Origin: Bactericera cockerelli | Lineage: Eukaryota > Arthropoda > Insecta > Hemiptera > Triozidae | Assembly (NCBI GenBank): GCA_024516035.1 | Contig: CM044967.1 | Coordinates: forward strand, 6,137,284-6,201,283 | Reading direction: 5' to 3' | Length of the DNA: 64,000 bases | Shown: in pieces, positions 62,601 through 64,000 of the stretch | How the letters are laid out: every line of letters starts with the position of its first letter | How positions within the stretch are numbered: position 1 is the first letter of the stretch | Program-made: the position numbers and the translations under genes | Notes under the pieces: model-generated | Databases searched by the model: none | Told to the model about the DNA's origin: nothing | Seen by the model: the letters and a program-made list of their open reading frames with translations, nothing else

Positions 62601-63250
62601 GGATAGTTGGCAAGAACTTTGTAAAGTTCACCCGGGAATTTGTAACTTTCGTATTACAACTTCTCACTTTTTTTCACTGATTAGCCTGCCATACGCTTCT
62701 GAATTCTTCACGCTGGACGCATCATGAGAAGTTTAACAAGGGGTTATTCTTTCGCTTTCGAAATAAATTAGCAGCCACTTGTTAATCGTATGCATGCACT
62801 AGTGACGAGCTCATTCCCTGCACTTTGTCACGGCAAAGGGATTTCGCCGGTTCATCTTTTATTTTGGTTTAGTTTTATCCTCTAGTTCAGGGGTCGGCAG
62901 TTAAATCCTGTCAGGGTCCGGATTAACATGAGAGAAATCTCCGCGGTCCGGATAAGAACCATCAGTCTTTTGGAACTTTCTTACACCAAAACTCTTCGGT
63001 CCGTACTGTCTTGCACATTTTTTGGACTACTTCTTACATTTTAGGACTAATTGCCGACCGAGGGTCTAGTTTAAAGCAAGTATAGGTTAATCGTTTCTAA
63101 CGGCTGCACCCAAGTTCCTAACCATACTCTACAAGTTTAGTATACACTATGAGGTAGGCCGTACATCGTTTTGTACATTGCCGTTAATATTTGTTTGTAT
63201 ACCTGTAAATGAGACTTGGTTTAAATTGCTACTTAAACCAAGCAGTTTTA
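62601..63250. other. Intergenic, no gene recognised
   Basis: An R3 motif (ACAACTTCTCACTTTTTTTC) lies at 62659 and a diverged R1 at 63085-63190. Confidence 0.45.
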
Positions 63251-63252
63251 GG

Positions 63253-63490
63253 TCGCCGTGGCAGGGTGAGTTAGCGCGCTAGGCATTGCACGCATGGTGA
63301 CCTGAGTTCGATTCCCAGCGGGGCAGGAATTTTTCTGCTCTGTACTTGGATGTTCGGCATTACCAGAGTAAAAAGAAATTAATGTAATAGAATAATTCGA
63401 AATGTGAAGGAGGCTCTTAGTAATGCTGCGCTACCCACAAAAATTATGAAGGGGCCTTGTGCTTCACACAAATAAAATCATACATACATA
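63253..63490 (+). mobile_element. SINE-E copy followed by an inverted SINE-E body
   Basis: CGCCGTGGCAGGGTGAGTTA to CACACAAATAAAATCATACA, lacking about 75 bp of the body. 63500-63585 holds the missing body part in reverse (TTTTTACTCTGGTAATGCCG). Confidence 0.78.
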
Positions 63491-63796
63491 CACTTTTTGA
63501 ATTCTATTACATTAATTTATTTTTACTCTGGTAATGCCGCCACTAGTCGTTACTCATACAAGTATAACTACTGATTTTTCGTATCGTATACAAGTACAAT
63601 AATGTATACAGTTTGGCGGTGTTATCAAGGGCTAACGCTGGTACAATATGAACGCACAATTCGCAACCGATTACTACCATTTGGCACCGAGCTCAATTTA
63701 CAAATGTTTTGCTATAGAATTTCTCATTCCTTCGATTAATCTGCGTCGATTCTTTGGCTTCGAACATTGTTGCTCTTTCTCGAACCATCAGGTTTC

Positions 63797-63900
63797 TAAC
63801 TTTTGTGTGTGTGTGTAGTGTGTGTGTGAGAGAGAGAAAGAGAGAGAGAGAGAGTGTGTGAGTGTGTGTGAGAGAGAGAGAGAGAGTGTGTGTGTGAGGG

Positions 63901-63933
<33 letters not shown>

Positions 63934-63935
63934 TC
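63797..63935 (+). repeat. GT/GA compound microsatellite
   Basis: Alternating (GT)n and (GA)n blocks. The minus-strand frame of histidine/threonine/serine/leucine here is an artefact. Confidence 0.95.
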
Positions 63936-64000
63936 CAAACAAGGATACGACATGACTCCTGACCGACAATAAATCAAACTCACAGAAACAAGTGTGAGTA

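Overview
This is a 64 kb piece of an animal nuclear genome, most likely an arthropod and probably an insect. The support for that is spliced genes with GT-AG and GC-AG introns, about 65-70% A+T, very many tRNA-derived SINEs and MITEs, a gypsy/errantivirus-type LTR retrotransposon with an env gene, and a Rap-GAP/BTB gene that resembles the insect 'serine-enriched protein'. The species cannot be told from the sequence alone. One scaffold gap (100 N) lies at 26001-26100.

Layout. 1-11980: no recognisable gene; SINEs, MITEs and two degenerate tandem arrays. 11981-25878, minus strand: the last 12 coding exons of one gene. They join in a single uninterrupted frame of 685 codons plus stop, encoding most of a Rap-GAP domain and then a split BTB domain with a BACK-like C-terminus. 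The 5' end is missing; it lies in or beyond the gap. 26103-30800: a block in which an uncharacterised four-exon gene (26999-28973, plus strand, with an in-frame TAG and a one-base frameshift) sits between GCATA/TATGC-rich repeats that are partly inverted copies of each other and include a perfect 65-bp palindrome; this is a candidate undescribed DNA transposon. 30900-38300: SINE clusters. 38354-38755: first coding exon of a bZIP-type gene similar to ATF3/JDP2. 38900-50470: repeats, tandem arrays, fragments of a LINE-like element and one possible terminal exon. 50480-50662: a hAT-like MITE. 50831-58583: a complete, very young LTR retrotransposon on the minus strand (gag, pol, env; LTRs 271 bp differing at one base; 4-bp target duplication TTCC) inserted into a 75/77-bp satellite. 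59330-64000: SINEs, a short unassigned coding fragment and GT/GA microsatellites.

The most unusual pattern is inside the Rap-GAP/BTB gene. In three introns (after the exons at 23099-23260, 21148-21392 and 18119-18274) the junction between the exon's 3' end and its 5' splice site has been copied in tandem, giving about 4, 19 and 5 extra donor-like sites. A fourth intron (below 24969) shows one decayed copy. In the first array the two nearest copies have a 93-bp period and stay open in the exon frame, so alternative donor choice there could add 31 or 62 residues to the Rap-GAP domain; in the other two arrays read-through meets a stop at once.

The SINEs fall into at least five tRNA-headed families, called A to E here. 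Two of them share a central block, and one copy is a chimera of two families. Names such as SINE-A, R2 or LINE-X are labels for this annotation only.
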